Shown: positions 46,367-59,100, counted from the first letter of the stretch. The stretch is 64,000 nucleotides of DNA from Thermothielavioides terrestris NRRL 8126 (GCF_000226115.1 NC_016457.1:6820001-6884000); one strand, 5' to 3'. Numbers and translations are program-made. The notes: a model not told the origin generated them from the letters alone.

Positions 46367-46379
46367 AATTGAAAAAACT

Positions 46380-46453
46380 GGACTTTACAAAGAATCGAAC
46401 TCAAGGCCTACACATTACAAGCTTATAGATTTACCACTACGCTACGAGACTAC
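46380..46453 (-). pseudogene. tRNA-Thr-like degenerate segment inside the AT-rich element
   Basis: On the minus strand the order A-box-like (TAGCGTAGTGGT), an anticodon-loop-like CTTGTAA (would read TGT, threonine) and a B-box-like GAGTTCGATTC is visible, with partial stems. The acceptor stem does not pair well, so it is not a functional tRNA. It could be a tRNA fossil or a tRNA-derived internal promoter of the element. Confidence 0.3.
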
Positions 46454-47066
46454 GAATTTCACAGTTGCACATTGAAAATTTCACACTTATCTAGAGGGCA
46501 TAGGCTAGAGGGTATAGGTTAGAGAGTGCAAACTAAAAAAATAAAAGCGATCTTTGAGGTAGAAAATCATTTTTAAAGAAAAGAATCTTTGATCTAGAAA
46601 AAAAGCTTAACTTTAAAATCTTCCTATAGATCTAAGATATATATAATAAAAAACTAGTATAGTGATTATTTTACTATTAAATATATAATTTATCTAAGTG
46701 ATTCTTATAGTATATAATAATTTTAGCTCTACAATAGTAGTAGTGATCCTTTTTATTATATAAAGTATATTGTAAACTAAAAAACTATTTTAGCTCTAGG
46801 AAACTATAACAGAGATCATTTTGCCACCCCCCCTGGCGCGCTAAGGTAATTACAGGGGTTCTACGGGCAAGGATCACGATACGTCACACACATGCTCTTG
46901 ACTTCATTCTCGTCCTCGAGTGGTGAAGACTCGGGACATCGCGAAGGTGGTTCTTTCTATGACAACGGAATGCAGCAAGCTGGATGCTGAGAACTTGCGC
47001 AACGCGCACAACCCTCTGAGCGTTCTGAACCCGGCGTTGCGGACGCATCTGTGCTTCTACACAATT

Positions 47067-47249
47067 CTATTTGACTGACGTATTCTTGGTTCTATCTTCT
47101 CCAACATAGACCTTTGGCATTGCATTAACCTGATGTTTTGGTTCATCCACAATATAAGCTCTCCTTTCCATTCTTTGGGCAAGGTGGGCATCTTCGATCA
47201 TGGTGGCTCTGGACCCAGCATCAAGAAGGAGATGCAGGAAGTCCTGCAA
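47067..47249 (-). pseudogene. Possible retroelement aspartic-protease remnant
   Basis: On the minus strand the frame contains FLHLLLDAGSRATMIEDAHL, whose LLD-A-GS and following TMI resemble the D-(S/T)-G active-site turn and adjacent beta strand of retrotransposon proteases, although the usual T/S is A. About 60 residues are open before a stop; flanking frames show no reverse transcriptase or other retroelement motifs. This is a weak call based on one motif. Confidence 0.2.
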
Positions 47250-48610
47250 GCTCCCAGGAGCACAGGCTACATCTTAAGCGCACCTCTTATCTGGTCTTGT
47301 CTGTCGTGTGCCTGGTGAACCAGGAATCGAGCGGGTTGAATACCTACCAGGAAATGATGAATGCGCTAACTTCCAGTGGCTGGCACCTCACTCACGTGTC
47401 ATCCATGGATGTAATCACCAGTCTTGAGCTGGCCGATTGTGTGCACTCTTGTGGCACGTTAAGCCTCGAACATTCCGAAAAGGACTGCAACTTTGATGGA
47501 GAACAGTTAAGGGCTTTGGATACACCATTACCAACGACAACAAGTAGAATTGTAAATCAACAGCGAAAGGGTCCTTCCCGCAGCAAAGAGAGCGGCAGAG
47601 AGTGTTCAGGACAGAACAGTGTACTTTGTAAATTACACTTGGTATATGCTTGGTCCGTGCCACCCATGAACCGGAACCGTGATACAGCACAGGGCACTAG
47701 CCAGTCTTAGCTAAAGCCGGTGGGGGGCTCTGATCAGAATGAGACTCCCAATCCCAACAGCGGCAAGAGTGTCCAACGCACCATTTGGCCCTTCGACCTC
47801 ACCACAGCGCCCAAGCATCTCCACCAGCCAACCATTCGTGGCATACCAAGTACGGAATCACCTCGACCCGCTGCCATCTCTTCCTGGAGTAAACGCCAAA
47901 CGACCCAACGTGTCTGAGCCGGTCCATGAGTGATTTGTCTCATCCCGACCGCCTTCCTTCCGAACCGCCGCCTGCCTGCCTGCCTCCCGATGGCGTAATC
48001 CATGGCAGAACGACGCTCTGCAAATTCGCGGTCCAGATCGGCTCTTGATAACGATTCGGCGCGCCTGCCCCCGCTGTTGTCACCAGCCGCAACTGCCCCT
48101 GGAACGGCGAGATCATCGGCTGTCGTTCCTGCCTCATCTCAACCTCCTGCAAGGTACTACATCCCGTTCCTCAGCGTCTCTTGAGTTCCCGTCTCCCTCC
48201 TTCCCTCGCCCCTCAGGTTCCGTCCTGCCCGAACACCGATCGCTTGTGGGCCCGACTCGTCTCGACACTCAATACCAGCCTGCAATCCAGCAGCAATTTG
48301 TGGCAGAGCGATAAAGAAGGAATAAACGGCCAAAAGAGAGGGAAGAAAAAAGAAAGGCGACGGGCTGGTTGGGTGTCGGGATTATCTACCTACCTCTCGG
48401 TGCTTTCTGCGTGCGAGAAGCTCGAGTTCGAATTTCTTGCCCCACAAGCTTTGACACGAGTGTTCTCTTTGGCAGCCAGCGACGACGACCTCCCTTGCAA
48501 CTGCCAACAAATTCTTCCATGGTTTCGCCCTCTGCAATCTTCTTGAAAACACTTCAACCTATTCCTGCTGTCGACTCCATGACAGACAGGATCTGAACAC
48601 TCATTTACTC

Positions 48611-51600
48611 ATGTCGCCCAGGATCACCCGCGCGGCCGCCCGTCAAGCAGCCAGTCAAGCATCATCCTCGATTCCGACCGCCGCCGACGCCGCCTCCCCA
48701 TCGACGACAGTGCCTCCACCGATCCCGCCGGCCCCGACGCCGGCACCGAGTACACGGAAGCGCAAGAACAATACTAGCCCGGCCCAAAACGCCGCTGAGT
48801 CACCTTCCCCGACTCGCAGGTCCAAGCGACAGCGGGTAGCACACGCCCCAACGCAGCTTCAACCACCTCCTGCGTCGGCTCCGACTCCCTCTCCTGGATT
48901 GCGTCCGAGGAAGGGCAAGGCTTCCGCGACTATGTCGAGTCCAGGGTCCGTGGATCTAAGTGAGCGATCTTCGAACGCCGGTTGAAATGCTAACGTATCG
49001 ACGCAGAACCCCAGCAACCCCTGCCAACCTTCCGGAAATCCCCCTTTCGTCGTCGTCAAACCGGCGATCTAGCCGAAACAAGAAAACGTCACAAGCCCCT
49101 CGAGGTATGCCCTCTCTGCCTGTACCCGTCGGCGCCCGCCGGAAACTGACACTGCGAGTCGCATTAGATGACGCCGCGGCTCCCGCTTCCGGTTCGAGTC
49201 GCCGTTCGAAACGGGCGGTCAACGACACCGGAGACCAGGACGTCATTATGAGTGGCACTGAAGAGCACGAAAAGGCCGCCGCAGCTCAGCCGCCCCCGCC
49301 GCCTCCTGAGGATAAGTTCCCAGACGACAGTGACGAACACGAGGAGGGTGGTGATGAGGACGAGGATGAGGACGAGGAGGCTTTGCGGCGGTACGACGAC
49401 GACGATGTGGATCCCTTTAGCGCCTTTGGCAGCTCAGGCGGCCCGGTACCTGGTCTTAGCAGCACCCTCCGGACCTTGACGGGCATGGTATCGAGCACGT
49501 CGGCGAGGCTACGAGAAATATTGAACAGCCTCCGACAGAAGGATAACCCGACCATGCAGCTCGTCGCGCTGCAAGAGCTGTCGGAGCTTTTGCTCATCTC
49601 CAACGAGGACTCCCTCTCGGGGCATTTCTCACCAGATGCATTGGTGAAGGAGCTGGTGGCTCTGATGCAGCCGAACGAGCTCACGGGGGAGGGAAACCAA
49701 GAGATCATGCTGTTGGCATGCCGCTGTCTCGCCAACCTCATGGAAGCCCTACCGGCCAGTACGTCAAATGTTGTCTACGGCGGCGCTGTGCCTATCCTTT
49801 GCCAGAAGCTGCTCGAGTTCTCCTTTATCGACGTTGCCGAGCAAGCCCTCAGCACGCTGGAGAAAATCTCGCTCGAGTATCCCTCGAGCATCGTCCGAGA
49901 AGGGGGCCTCACTGCGTGCCTCTCCTACCTTGATTTCTTCGCGACCAGCACGCAGCGGGTTGCCGTCACCACTGCTGCCAACTGCTGCCATAACCTCGAC
50001 CAGGAGTCTTTCCCCGTCGTCCGAGACGCCATGCCGACTCTGCTGAATGTCCTTGGGAGCAGTGATCAGAAGGTCGTCGAGCAAGGCTCTCTCTGCGTCA
50101 CGCGCATCGTCGAGAGCTTCAGGTTCCATGCACACAAGCTCGAGGAGCTCATCAGCGTCGACCTACTGAAGGCTATCCTCCGTCTGCTCCTCCCGGGCAG
50201 CACCAACATAATCGCCCCTCACGTCCACACGCAATTCCTTCGAGTTATTGCCTTTGCCGCTCGCGCCAGTCCTCGACTCTCGGCCGAGCTTTTCAAGATG
50301 AACGTGGTGGAGACGCTGTACCAAATCTTGACGGGCGTTTCTCCCCCTAGCGGCGTGGAAGACCTCGCGTCTAAGCTCGACAGCGTCCTCATCATGCAAG
50401 CACTTATTCACCGCCCCCGTGACCAGATCATCGAGACTCTCAACGTCATCTGCGAGCTCCTGCCGAACCTTCCGAAGTCTGCCGACCCCGCTGCCGGCCA
50501 TTTCATCGAGATAAGCCCGCCAGCCGAGCCCGTCACGCCATCCTCCCTCGGGCCTCGCCGAAAGACGACGAACGAGAAACGGATCGAGCTGCTGGAAAAC
50601 TGCAAGGAGGAGATCCGGCGATTCTCCATGATTCTCTTCCCAACGCTCACCGACGCCTATTCGAGTACCGTCAACTTAAGCGTCCGTCAAAAGGTCTTGG
50701 TGGCCCAGCTCAAGATGTTGTCCAATTTGGATGAACAGATCCTCGTCGATGCGCTGAAACCTGTCTCCTATGCGTCGTTCTTGGCCGCGATCATCTCACA
50801 GCAGGATCATCCTTCCCTGGTCCTGTCTGCCATACATGCCGCCGAACTGTTGATGAAACGCCTGGCCAGCGTATACCGATACCAGCTCTACCGCGAGGGT
50901 GTAATTGCCGAGATCGCCAAGCTCGCAATCGAAGAACCCGAGCCGGAGCCGAAGTCCCCGACCAGTGAGCCTCCCGAGCCGGCAGTGGAGCCTGGAACAG
51001 AGGCCGAACCCGAACTGCAGAACCGGTCATCTGCGGAACCGGCCGACGGCCAGTCCGACCACGACGAGTCCGACGACGATGAGGACAGGAATGATGAAGG
51101 AGAAGAAGAAGGCGATGACGAGGACGAAGATCGCTCTCACCATTCCTCGGATGATGAAAACGACGAGGACCATGAAAACGAACAAGAGGACGAGCAGAAT
51201 CGTGATGATTTGTCGGCTTCGCCAGCCAGCTCTGAAGGTTCGACCATGTCAATTACCGGACCTCCTGGTCGTCTCTCCTCGGACCTTCCGTCCATGAGAA
51301 CGAGAATCGCTCAGGTTGCCAAGAGGTTCCTCGAGGTACACGACAACGAGAAGGAAGCGAAGGTCATGAAGGCCAAGGCGACCGAGATCCTGGACAATCT
51401 GTCCTCGTTATCCCGGGAGATTGAAAGCTTCTTCCTTCACCGTACCTTCCCAACGCCGCATACCGTCGAGCACGGTATCGAGCTCTTTAAGAGGTTAGCT
51501 TCTTACTTCGACTCGGACGTGTTGGAGAGCGTTACAAGCGCCGAGCTGCTTGCGTCCGGTGTTGTTCGTGTTCTCGAGGAGGTGTTGAGCAATCCCGATG

Positions 51601-54600
51601 CGCAGCTGGCGGCTGCAGCTCAGTCTGCTTTCCTCCAGGTTTTTATGGGATACACCGTCAAGTCGAAGCCCAAGACCGCGACGGCCGATTCACCGGCGAC
51701 ACCTCTGAGCGTACTGGTCCATAAACTCCAGGATCTGCTCAGCAGGTCCGAGCACTTCGAGGTTCTCACGGTTCATCATCACTCATTTGATGGCAATCGG
51801 AGCAGCGCCGCTTCCATGCTTGCGAAGCAACTTCGCCTCAAGCTGGTGGCTGATGATGACTCGGACATCCCACGGCATTACCGGAACATCATGGTCTCGA
51901 TTCATGCCATCACCACCTTCAAGTCCCTCGACGACTATCTGAGGCCGCGGATCAGTCTTGCGGAGCGTCCCCGTAGTTCGAAGCGAGAGGCCGTTACCCG
52001 GGCGCTAGCCGCTATAGCTAATTCGGGCCATCCCGTAGGTGCAGCCGCAGCCAGGTTCATGGAGCGATCGTTACCGCCGTCCGGCTTTTCGCATCAGTCG
52101 CCTCCAGCCCCAACCCCGCCGGTTACCGCTTCCTCTCAGCCGTCTGGCTCACGGTCGACCCGCAAAACTAAGTCCAAGTCCCAGCCGGAGAACGACGGCC
52201 CGGCAACCCCAGGGCCCTCGTTTTCAAAAGAAAAGGCTGGGCTTCGTCGGTCAACGCGCCGCCAGGCACTGTCGGAGGGGACTCCTGCACGCCTGCCGCC
52301 CGAGGACGAGGATGACCTCGGAAACAGCCTTGAGTGCGCCGACGAGAAGCAGCTGTCGGATGACGAGGACATGGACGATGATGGCCCCCTCGATGTTGTG
52401 CGTGATGTCGACGAGGGCATGGAAAATGCACCTACGCCTGACCCATCAGCCGTGAACCTGGAGGTCGTGGCTGGCGGCAAGGTCACCGCCCGCAAGGAAG
52501 ACGGTACCAGGGTCCCCACGCCGTCTCACAGCCAGAGTCGATCCGCGGCCTCGCGACCCAGCCGCACAAGTGCGTTGACCGCGGCCTTGCAAGGAACCCC
52601 GACGCCGCCTGCGGCCACGCGGCCGATGTCCTACGCCGCTGCGGTCCAGTCGGTCCCCCAAGACTGGCACATCGAGTTCAGCATTGACGGCAAAGTCATC
52701 CCCAACGAGACAACCATCTACCGGGCCGTGCTGCATAGCTCTGCGAATGCGACAGACGACCATTTCGGAAGGAACATTTGGTCAGCAGTGCATCCTATCA
52801 AATTCAGGCGCGTGCCTGGGCCGCCGCCCACCGAGTCCGTCGGCTTCGGGAGCACGGCTGATGTGGCAGCTGAGGGCGAGGATGGCGGTGCTCCGGGATC
52901 CTTATCGAAGTCCCCGGTCACGGCGTCAATCCTCCGGCTGCTCAAGAAGCTGCATGATCTCAATGCCAACATCGACGATGTCCTCGTGGAGAACAAAGAG
53001 ACCCTGAAGGTCAACGTCGAGCCCCTGTCGCAATTTGTCAACACCAAGCTCACGGCCAAGCTGAACCGGCAGCTGGAAGAGCCCCTGATCGTTGCGAGCA
53101 ATTGTCTTCCAAGCTGGAGTGAGGATTTGGCGAGGCTTTACCCATTCCTCTTCCCTTTCGAGACGCGCCATCTCTTCCTGCAGTCTACCTCGTTTGGCTA
53201 TGCGAGATCGATGAGCCGGTGGCAGAACGCTCAATCTCAGGAGGAGGCCCGGAGGGACCGTCGAGATGAGCGGCCGTTCCTTGGCCGACTGCAGCGCCAG
53301 AAGGTCAGGATCTCTCGAGCCAAGATTCTCGAATCGGCCGTGAAAGTGATGGAACTTTACGGCGCATCGCAGAGCATCCTCGAGGTTGAGTACTTTGACG
53401 AAGTGGGCACTGGACTGGGTCCCACCCTCGAGTTCTACTCTACCGTATCGAAGGAGTTCTGCAAGAAGAAGCTGAAGCTTTGGCGCGATAACGATCCCAA
53501 CGGCGACGACGAATACGTCTCTGGGCCGAACGGGCTCTTTCCGCGGCCGCTCAGCGACGAGTATGCGGCTTCAGAAGAAGGCGAGAAGATCCTTCAGCTC
53601 TTCAAGATGTTGGGCAAGTTCGTTGCGCGGTCGATGATCGATTCTCGCATCGTCGACATCAACTTCAACCCCATCTTCTTCCGCATCGGCGACGAGTCAA
53701 CGGCTGTCCGGCCGTCTCTTGGAGCGGTCAAGTCCGTCGACCCGGTAATTGCCAGGTCGCTCATGACCGTCAAGAAGTTCGCGCTGGCGAAGAAGGCGAT
53801 CGATGAGGACCCGAATCGCACACCCGCACAGAAGGTGATCGACACAGAAAACATCGTTGTCGATAAGATCCGGATTGAGGACTTGTATCTGGATTTCACA
53901 CTGCCCGGCTACCCGGAGATCGAGCTTATTCCGAATGGTTCCCAAATCCAGGTCACCATCGACAATGTCGATCTCTACCTAGAGAGGGTGATCGATATGA
54001 CTCTGGGAAGCGGTGTGCGCCGGCAGGTGGATGCCTTCCAGGCGGGCTTTTCGCAAGTGTTCCCGTACTCGGCGCTGAGCGCCTTCACGCCGGACGAGCT
54101 GTGCACACTGTTTGGGCGAGTGGAGGAGGACTGGTCTCTCGAGAGTAGGCGATTTCTGTCTTGGCCATTTCCCCGTCCACGACGTTGCTGACTCTGTTCT
54201 CTCCCTAGCTCTCATGGACTCGATCAAGGCGGACCACGGCTACAACATGGACAGCAAGACGGTCAGGAACCTGCTGCAGGCAATGAGCGAGTTCACGCCG
54301 GCTCAGCGGCGCGACTTCTTGCAGTTCACCACGGGCAGCCCGAAGCTTCCGATTGGCGGTATGCCCTTTTTCTTGCTTGGCCCGGTTGATTGTTGGATGA
54401 TAGCTAACAGTGACACGCGACAGGCTTCAAGAAGCTGACGCCGATGTTCACCGTGGTCTGCAAGCCGAGCGAGGCGCCATACACTTCGGACGACTACCTG
54501 CCCAGCGTCATGACGTGTGTGAACTACCTCAAGCTGCCGGACTACTCGAACATCGACATCCTCAAGAAGCGGCTCTTCACCGCCATCAAGGAGGGTCAAG

Positions 54601-54620
54601 GCGCATTCCACTTGTCGTGA
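48611..54620 (+). CDS. UFD4: HECT-type ubiquitin ligase Ufd4 homologue (TRIP12 family)
   Basis: The exons are 48611-48959, 49015-54144, 54209-54358 and 54424-54620, giving 1941 residues. An N-terminal disordered basic/Pro part (RKRKNN, TRRSKRQRV) is followed by an acidic stretch. A long armadillo-like helical region comes next, including PTMQLVALQELSELLLISNE, GAVPILCQKLLEF and AEQALSTLEKIS. A second acidic low-complexity insert lies near residue 810-850. The C-terminal HECT domain has GTGLGPTLEFYSTVSKEFCK, ELCTLFG and TTGSPKLPIGGFKKLTPMF. The catalytic Cys is in SVMTCVNYLKLPDYS, about residue 1908. Ufd4 builds K29-type chains on N-end-rule and UFD substrates. Exon 2 is joined at the second AG (49014) because only that keeps the frame; the first AG at 49005-49006 would shift it. 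The overall family is certain. Confidence 0.94.
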
Positions 54621-54731
54621 GGGCTGGTAAATCGAGTTGTTCAGGGATAGACCCGAGTTTATGTACTTAACACTTGTGTGTGATTCTTGTCATTTTGCCG
54701 CGAAGACACCTTCTTATCCTTCTTCTTTTCA

Positions 54732-54749
54732 TTTTTTTTTTTTTTTTTT
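54732..54749 (+). repeat. Poly(T) run of 18 bases
   Basis: An uninterrupted T homopolymer in the 3' region after Ufd4. Confidence 0.85.
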
Positions 54750-55021
54750 CAGCCCTGCCGCTCTGCAGGGGTAAGCTACCTAGGTACACAGAATGGGCAG
54801 CATGGACTGGAACTGGTTGGGACCGGCATGGTGGGCATTTTATGGAGAGACTTTTCAACATGGAGAAAAAAGCTCTAGGGGGTACATTGATGAGTTTTCG
54901 TGACCCGGTACCTCGCATCGGACTGTGAAGGATGGGAAAGGGCCGAGTGACAAAGGGTATTGTTCTTTCAGCGTGTGAGGTTTTGTGTGACAAGCCGCAG
55001 AACGAGTTCCTGAGGAGAGGT

Positions 55022-55060
55022 GAGGTTGGTAATGGTGATGGTGATGGTTATGGTGGCGGC
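55022..55060 (+). repeat. Short GGTGATG-type tandem repeat
   Basis: Imperfect repeats of GGTGATG/GGTTATGG in a spacer. No role is inferred. Confidence 0.5.
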
Positions 55061-56151
55061 TATGGCTACGGAGTGCATTGTGGTATCGTCGTATGCTCGC
55101 ATTGTCTTCTTCGCTTCTTACATCTTCGGGTTGCATCTCATCTATCTAGACTGGCAAATCGTCGTGGACAAGTTACACAATGGCGGTCGGTGGGTAATCG
55201 GCGGTTGGACTGAGCGTGTGGGTGACGTCGGCTGAGTTATCCCGATCGCTCAGACAGCGTTGCCTGCCTAGGTAGGTACCTACCTGCCTACCTACCTAGT
55301 GTCAGTGCGAGCGCCGCTGATTGCTCAGAACGAATAACTAATCGAGTTGTTGTGTCTGTGTGTCTGGAGGCAACGTTAATGGTCTGTGGAGGACTTAGCT
55401 AAGGTATGTACATGTACGACCTTGGGATGAGCGAGATAAGCTCTTGTTACCTAGGTAGTAGGCCAGTGGTTCGTGGCCCGAACGTAGATTTTGCGAGAAA
55501 CAGAATTCATGATCATCCTACCGAGGCAATTTGATTAGCAAAGTCTGTCTGACCAAAAGGTCTCGTCAGAGTCGGGTTATTGTTACTTCCAGTCCAGCGG
55601 CCTACCGTGTAAACACTTACAGTGGGTGGTTTGCAGCGTTTGGCTCCGATGATGTCATGGCTGCTTGGACTGTACCGGAAGTGTCAAAGTGTGGCTGCCT
55701 GCCGGGGTACGCGCCAGGCCCCACTTAAACGCGGTCACAGACGCGCCTGACCGTGGCACAACACCGCGGTCCCGGAGTCAAGGATCCTTGAATATCGAGA
55801 GAGAACTGGCCCACACCCCTCGAGTCCGATCCTCGAAGTGCCATCACACAAGCACTGTGTAGGTTGAGAAACTGAGTTTCCTATCTGTGTTCCTTCCGAT
55901 TTATCGAGAACCCGACGTTGCGCGTTCACCTCGGCAGCACATCCCACATCCCTGCCACCGCAACAGCTGAGCTGTACGGAATACCTCGGACCGTACCTCC
56001 GTAATCACGACCGCATCACCCCACATCCACCTCCCACAACGCTCAATACCCGCCGGAACTTAGTTTCACAACCTCCACTCGCCTTCAACTCTGGCTCCGA
56101 ACAGAGTCGGCTAGCTCCGCAAAACCAGCACGGCAACCAACTGCGCCGAAA

Positions 56152-59100
56152 ATGCCCCCCCGAAAACGAGCCCAAGCCACCCCCGCCGCAGCCACGTCGG
56201 CAGGCGGGAGCGCAGCAAGAGCAAGCGCAAGCAGCGCGCCCGCTTCGCGCACGTACCAGTCCTCGCCCGCGCTGCAGCAACTAACTTTCCCCGCGCGCCG
56301 GCGGGTGGTGAAGACGTATGGCGGGCGGCGGTCGCTGCCGGCCGAGCTGGAAGCCGGGGGGAGCCGGCGGCAAACACGGAGTGCGAGGAGATTGAGGCAG
56401 CAGACGCTGACCCAGATTGATTACGTGCGGGCTTCCGGGGTGGAGGTGGAGGATGAGGATGAGGATGAGGAAGTGGGGTTGGGGGAGGAGGGAGAGCGGG
56501 ATGGGGAGTTGGCAAGGGGGAAGGGGTTGGAACAGACGGGGTCGGTGTCGGAGAGGGGAAGGAGAGCGGCTGAGAGACGGTCGAAGAGGAGGAAAACTAT
56601 GGGGGATGTGCCTGTGCCGACGCTGGAGAGGAGGACGTCGAGTTTCCACACCCAGACTTTGACGCAGTTTTTGGGGAAGGAACGGGGGGATGATCATGGG
56701 CTGAGGGTAGAGGACGAGGATGAGGAGCGCGAGGGAGGCAATGATAAAGTCTCGCTCCCGGGAGGCTCGATAACCCCTACGAAACAGCACGCGCCGATCA
56801 AGGGCGGGAAAGCCAAGGCACCTGCCTCGACTGGCCCGCACACACCCAGCAACAAGCGCATCAAGGTCAACATTGACGAGGTCCCCTCCTCGCAGCCGAC
56901 ACCGTTCACCCCGTTGCTGGGTCATTACAGTCCTATTCCGTTGTCAACAAGGTCGCCGCTTGCCCAGAAATCGACGAACCTGGATGCCCCGCCGCCCACT
57001 GTCGAGACAGTCTCGAAATTGCCGCGGAATCTGGTCATCCAAGACAGCTACAGCACGGGCAGCAGCGACGGCCTTCCGTCATCCTCCGTGGCGGGCGAGT
57101 CACCGAAAAAGGAGGGGGACTCTTTGAGAAGAGAGCCGTTGGCTGAAATACCGCTTGCGAGTTTGGAGCTTGGCGGAACCCCTGCGGACGGCGAAACACC
57201 GAACACAGCGAGGAAGCGGTTGTTTTTTGAGATTCCGGACTCGGACGATGATCTGGAAAGCATTGGGTCGACTCCATTCAAGACGCGGTCAACGCAGCAG
57301 ACGCCCTTGAGGAAGGTTATGAGCGCTGCGGTCAACTTTGCCGTACCGGCTGATCTGGGATCGAGTCAACGTCCGCCAGGTGCTGCAGTGGCCAACACGC
57401 CCTCAGGCAGCTCTAACAAGGAAAATAGCTCGCCAGCGATTCAAGTCTGGGAGGATGATGGCGAGTCTACTGCGAGTGAGGGTGAGGAGCCTGGCACGCC
57501 AACTCCGACCTTGGGAAGGACGAGGCCGCGGACTGTGAGGAGTTCAGCCAACGCGACTCAAGTCAGTCCCAACACTGCCTCTCAGTTTTGGACCGCGTCG
57601 TCACAAAATACCGACCATAAGGGGAAGCATACGGGCAAGTCGGACAAGACGGCGATCCAGTCTTCCACCCAACTGGTGGCGACTGAGCAGCCAGCTGTCG
57701 GCGCAGACGAAGCGCCAAGTACACCAACCCCAGCTCCGCGGGAGCTTACATCTCAACGCCTCGCAAAGACTGCCGGTGGAGAAGGAATCGTCAAACCCGC
57801 CCTCCACGGTGAGGATGCGGGGGAGTTGACAGCCAGCGAGAATGAGGCGGAGTACGTGCCTACTTCCATCCTTCGGAAGCCGAGTTCTCAGAAGGCCTCT
57901 CACAGCGAGGAGAAGGGCCGTTCTACGCCCGAACTGCCTGGATTGGAAGACTCAACCAGCGAAGGCCCCGTCACGCCGACACCGGCCGTCCGGAGAGTCC
58001 ACATTGAACTGCCCCCGCCATCCACGACCGACGAGATTTGCAAAGAGACTCCGAGAAAACCCCACAAGAAATCATCGCCGATCTATCAACGGCACACCCA
58101 AGCCAGATCCCAATACTATAGTCAAGGATTCGAGAGCCAGCGGGTCCCGCTGGAAGTAATTCACTCCCTGGGGCCGCAAACAGATCGTTCAGACATTCTC
58201 ATCTGGGTACAGCCTGAAATCGTCGACCAGATTGTCCAGGGAATACGAGATCACGAGTTTCGCAACTACAAATTTCCCGTGCAGGTCTCGCGCTGCTGGA
58301 TTTATACCACTCTTCCGGTGGGCGAGGTCAAGTACATGGCGACAATAGGACCTGCCCAAGAGCCAGGTCAGATCGACAGCGGCAGCGGTCTCGGAAACGC
58401 CGAGTTCAACGCGGGCATGACGGGCTTCACCTTCGCATACAAGCTGCTGCAGGTGTATCAGCTTAACAACCCGGTGCGACTGAGGGACATGCCTAACTAC
58501 GGCCTGGGGATCGGGCTGCCGGAGAAATACAGATACATTCCACCGGCCGTTGTGGGACAGCTGTTGGCGAATCTGCGATGTGCCTTGTTCGCGGACGAGG
58601 ATGAGCAGGACGAGGAGGCCGAAGAGAACGAGGAGGCCGGCGGCGGTGTGACGATCTCACAGGAGGTGGAGGAGCAGCTCCGCAGCGACATTTTACACTC
58701 GACACAGTTGTTGTCGAGTGTGGCGCGTCGCCGCGAAGAGGAGGAAGACGTGATTCCGGCCAGCCAGAGTCCGTTGAAGCACCGCTCCACTGCGGCCGCT
58801 GCCCGCACAACGGAAGACAAAACCTCCGGCCCGGCCAGCCAACGACTGCGGCATCACAACCAGCAGCAAAGCCGGAACTCTCGGTCGCCGCCCCCGCCGC
58901 ACCGCGCCCCAGCGGCCGCCAGCACGAGGCGAACACCAAGCATCGTCCGCCCGTCCCAGGCAACAACGGCCTCGGACATCTCGGCCCCTCCCAGCTCCGC
59001 CGTGTCGTCCCCCGCTGGTCAGTCGTCATCCGCGGCAGCGTCGGTCCCGCGGCCGCCGATGCCCGAGTCGAGCGAGCCGTCGCTGCCGGAGCTGCGGGAT

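Larger units (their letters stand above)
45913..46846. mobile_element. AT-rich element with GC-rich terminal inverted repeats
   Basis: The ends match as inverted repeats of 37-38 bp starting CCTTAGCGCGCCAGGGG and ending TGGCAAAATGATCTCTG inside; they differ only in the G-run length (8 versus 7). The dinucleotide TA flanks both sides (45911-45912 and 46847-46848), fitting Tc1/mariner-type insertion. The interior is about four-fifths A+T, contains T7C-type pyrimidine repeats at about 46310-46366 and has no long ORF. The interior could be RIP-degraded, but its ends keep CpA sites. A tRNA-like segment lies inside at 46380-46453. Confidence 0.8.
45489..48610. other. Intergenic region with AT-rich inverted-repeat element
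   Basis: A 3.1 kb spacer between the BCKDH start and the Ufd4 start. It holds the AT-rich element at 45913-46846 and a possible retroelement fragment at 47067-47249. The 5' leader of the Ufd4 gene occupies the last several hundred bases. Otherwise no gene is supported. Confidence 0.45.
54621..56151. other. Intergenic region with AGGT/ACCT-rich words
   Basis: A 1.5 kb spacer between two plus-strand genes. A poly-T run lies at 54732-54749 and GGTGATG repeats at about 55022-55060. A palindrome-like cluster of TAGGTA and TACCTA words lies at 55268-55300. No gene is supported. Confidence 0.45.
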
